Positions 14,170-14,975 of a DNA stretch of 14,975 nt are shown here, one piece after another. The DNA lies in NCBI GenBank assembly GCA_937902455.1, contig CALELI010000014.1:1-14975 (forward strand). Direction: 5' to 3'. This DNA is from an uncultured Prevotellaceae bacterium (lineage in GTDB: Bacteria > Bacteroidota > Bacteroidia > Bacteroidales > Bacteroidaceae). The notes beneath the pieces are model-generated. The model was not told the origin of the DNA. It made no database searches and saw only the letters and a program-made list of their open reading frames with translations. Numbering within the stretch: position 1 is the stretch's first letter; each line of letters begins with the position of its first letter. A program made the position numbers and the translations under genes.

Positions 14170-14847
14170 CTATCCTTCTCTCTGCATCTGCTCGAGAAGG
14201 ATTTTTTGTTTGTCAGTCAGACTTGTCGGCAATTTGACATTGAGTGTCAGTATTAAATCGCCAGCCTTGCCATCAAAACCTATATTGCCCCTACCCTTCA
14301 AGCGGACTTTTGTTCCTGGCTGAGTCCCCGGCTTCACTTTCAGCTTGAGTTTGCTGTCTCCGGCCTGGATTATCAGTTCGCCACCGAGAAGTGCCTGATA
14401 CATATCAATTTCAATATCCGCCTGAGCATCGGCAGATGGTTTCTGTCGACTTGTAAAGCCACCGAACGGATTGAATCCACCTCCACTTTTTCCTGCCTTC
14501 CTGCCGATATTTCCAAATAGTTCAGAGAAAAAGTCTGAGAATCCCCCATTACCCATATTGAAATCAAAGCCTCCAAACGGATTACCGCCGGCAGCATCTC
14601 CACCAAAACCCTGTCCTACCTTATTCCATTGTTCACCATACTTGTCGTACTTTGCCCTTTTCTCTGGATCATTGAGAACATCGTAGGCCTCATTAAGCAA
14701 CTGGAACTTAGCCTTTGCCTTTGGGTCATCTGGATGGAGATCGGGGTGGAACTGCTTTGAGCGTTTTCGGTACGCAGCCTTTATTTCACCTTGAGGAATA
14801 TCCTTTGATACACCTAACACCTTGTAATAGTCTATAAATTTTGCCAT
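14170..14847 (-). CDS. Short DnaJ/CbpA-like co-chaperone (type B J-protein)
   Basis: A 225-residue J-domain protein. Residues 5-71 are the J domain with HPD at 34-36, which stimulates the ATPase of DnaK. A Gly/Phe-rich linker follows (about 79-131), with no CxxCxGxG zinc fingers. After it comes a single substrate-binding domain (about 143-225): ALLGGELI (152-159), VKPGTQPGTKVRLKGRG (171-187), GDLILTLNVKLP (196-207). CbpA is usually about 300 residues with two such domains. The one kept here, with its LGG start and the LP...LTDKQKILL end, looks most like the second, so the first seems to be missing. There is no frameshift sign. It converges on smpB with only 7 bases between the stops. No Bacteroidetes consensus promoter is seen upstream. 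Confidence 0.9.
   Translation of the reverse strand: MAKFIDYYKVLGVSKDIPQGEIKAAYRKRSKQFHPDLHPDDPKAKAKFQLLNEAYDVLNDPEKRAKYDKYGEQWNKVGQGFGGDAAGGNPFGGFDFNMGNGGFSDFFSELFGNIGRKAGKSGGGFNPFGGFTSRQKPSADAQADIEIDMYQALLGGELIIQAGDSKLKLKVKPGTQPGTKVRLKGRGNIGFDGKAGDLILTLNVKLPTSLTDKQKILLEQMQREG
14172..14207 (+). terminator. smpB terminator embedded in the 3' end of the convergent dnaJ-like gene
   Basis: ATCCTTCTC (14172-14180) pairs perfectly with GAGAAGGAT (14194-14202) across a 13-base loop, and a run of T follows (14202-14207) on the plus strand. The stem overlaps the last 10 codons and stop of the dnaJ-like gene. On the minus strand the same stem lacks a U-tract, so it should act mainly for smpB. Confidence 0.8.
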
Positions 14848-14882
14848 AATTCTTGCTTTAGGGGTGTTCTATTAATTACATT

Positions 14883-14975
14883 TTAGGTGATTTGGAGATT
14901 TTTCTTTAGCAGATTGCGGCCATCCATGAAGAAGCGATGCGGGCATCGTGACTGAATGAAGGACAGCAAGATGCA
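14883..14975 (-). CDS. Possible 3' end of a gene running off the window
   Basis: An open frame enters from the window edge and ends in TAA at 14885-14883, 35 bases before the dnaJ-like start. Its 30 residues end in RFFMDGRNLLKKNLQIT. DGRN followed by Leu is a motif near the end of UDP-glucose dehydrogenases, but the remainder is too short and does not match that family's normal end. Another minus frame is also open to 14869, so this is only a candidate. Confidence 0.2.
   Translation of the reverse strand, partial: CILLSFIQSRCPHRFFMDGRNLLKKNLQIT

Noticed and set aside
14923..14960. Inverted repeat CGATGC-GG-GCATCG near the right edge, considered as a terminator or RNA element
   Set aside because: The stem is only 6 bases with a 2-base gap and no U-tract, and it falls within a possible coding end; nothing supports a structured RNA.
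1..14975. CRISPR arrays, insertion sequences, tRNA or rRNA genes and prophage genes
   Set aside because: No regularly spaced repeats, transposase motifs, terminal inverted repeats or cloverleaf-like sequences were seen in any intergenic region.

Overview
The window looks like a chromosomal segment from a Prevotella-like member of the Bacteroidales. Four things point there. Five start regions carry the Bacteroidetes -7 box TAnnTTTG, three of them with a TTTG -33 box 19-20 bases upstream. The exported proteins have Bacteroidetes signal peptides with Gln at the predicted +1 position, and two end in type IX secretion (T9SS)-like sorting tails. Ribosome-binding sites are mostly A-rich and lack Shine-Dalgarno sequences. 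The housekeeping proteins (six-domain S1, class III fructose-bisphosphatase, RpoE-like ECF sigma factor) are of the Bacteroidetes type. No gene-free stretch exceeds 300 bases; the longest is about 230 bases (9458-9688).

Region 1 (58-4012, minus strand) is a two-gene operon with a well-formed promoter and a 4-base ATGA start/stop overlap. The first gene encodes a relative of 2-isopropylmalate synthase whose barrel has lost the metal-binding HxH motif, while its leucine-sensing-type C-terminal domain looks intact. The second encodes an uninterrupted fusion of a xylose-isomerase-like TIM barrel to a complete acyl-CoA synthetase. Its barrel also appears to lack one metal ligand. This pair is the most unusual content in the window, and I do not recognise it as a characterised system. 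Sampled lines of this operon are visibly richer in G+C than the rest.

Region 2 (4041-7461, plus strand) holds msrA (possibly leaderless), a large exported protein of unknown function with a sorting-type tail, and a stand-alone CinA C-terminal (PncC-like) amidohydrolase. Tandem hairpins separate the last two.

Region 3 (7555-9521) is the monocistronic-looking rpsA gene with a promoter, a leader containing a small hairpin, and a strong terminator.

Region 4 (9593-14207, plus strand) begins with a tiny exported protein that is little more than a sorting domain. A strong terminator follows whose U-tract ends 4 bases before the start codon of an ECF sigma factor. After the sigma factor come a single-pass VPEGYFD-motif protein (probable anti-sigma-like partner), a Spy/CpxP-like periplasmic protein, fructose-1,6-bisphosphatase class III and smpB. 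I see no internal terminator or consensus promoter, so these five may be one transcription unit. The smpB terminator lies inside the last codons of the convergent dnaJ-like gene.

Region 5 (14170-14975, minus strand) is a short type-B DnaJ/CbpA-like co-chaperone with only one C-terminal substrate-binding domain, followed by a possible gene end that runs off the window.
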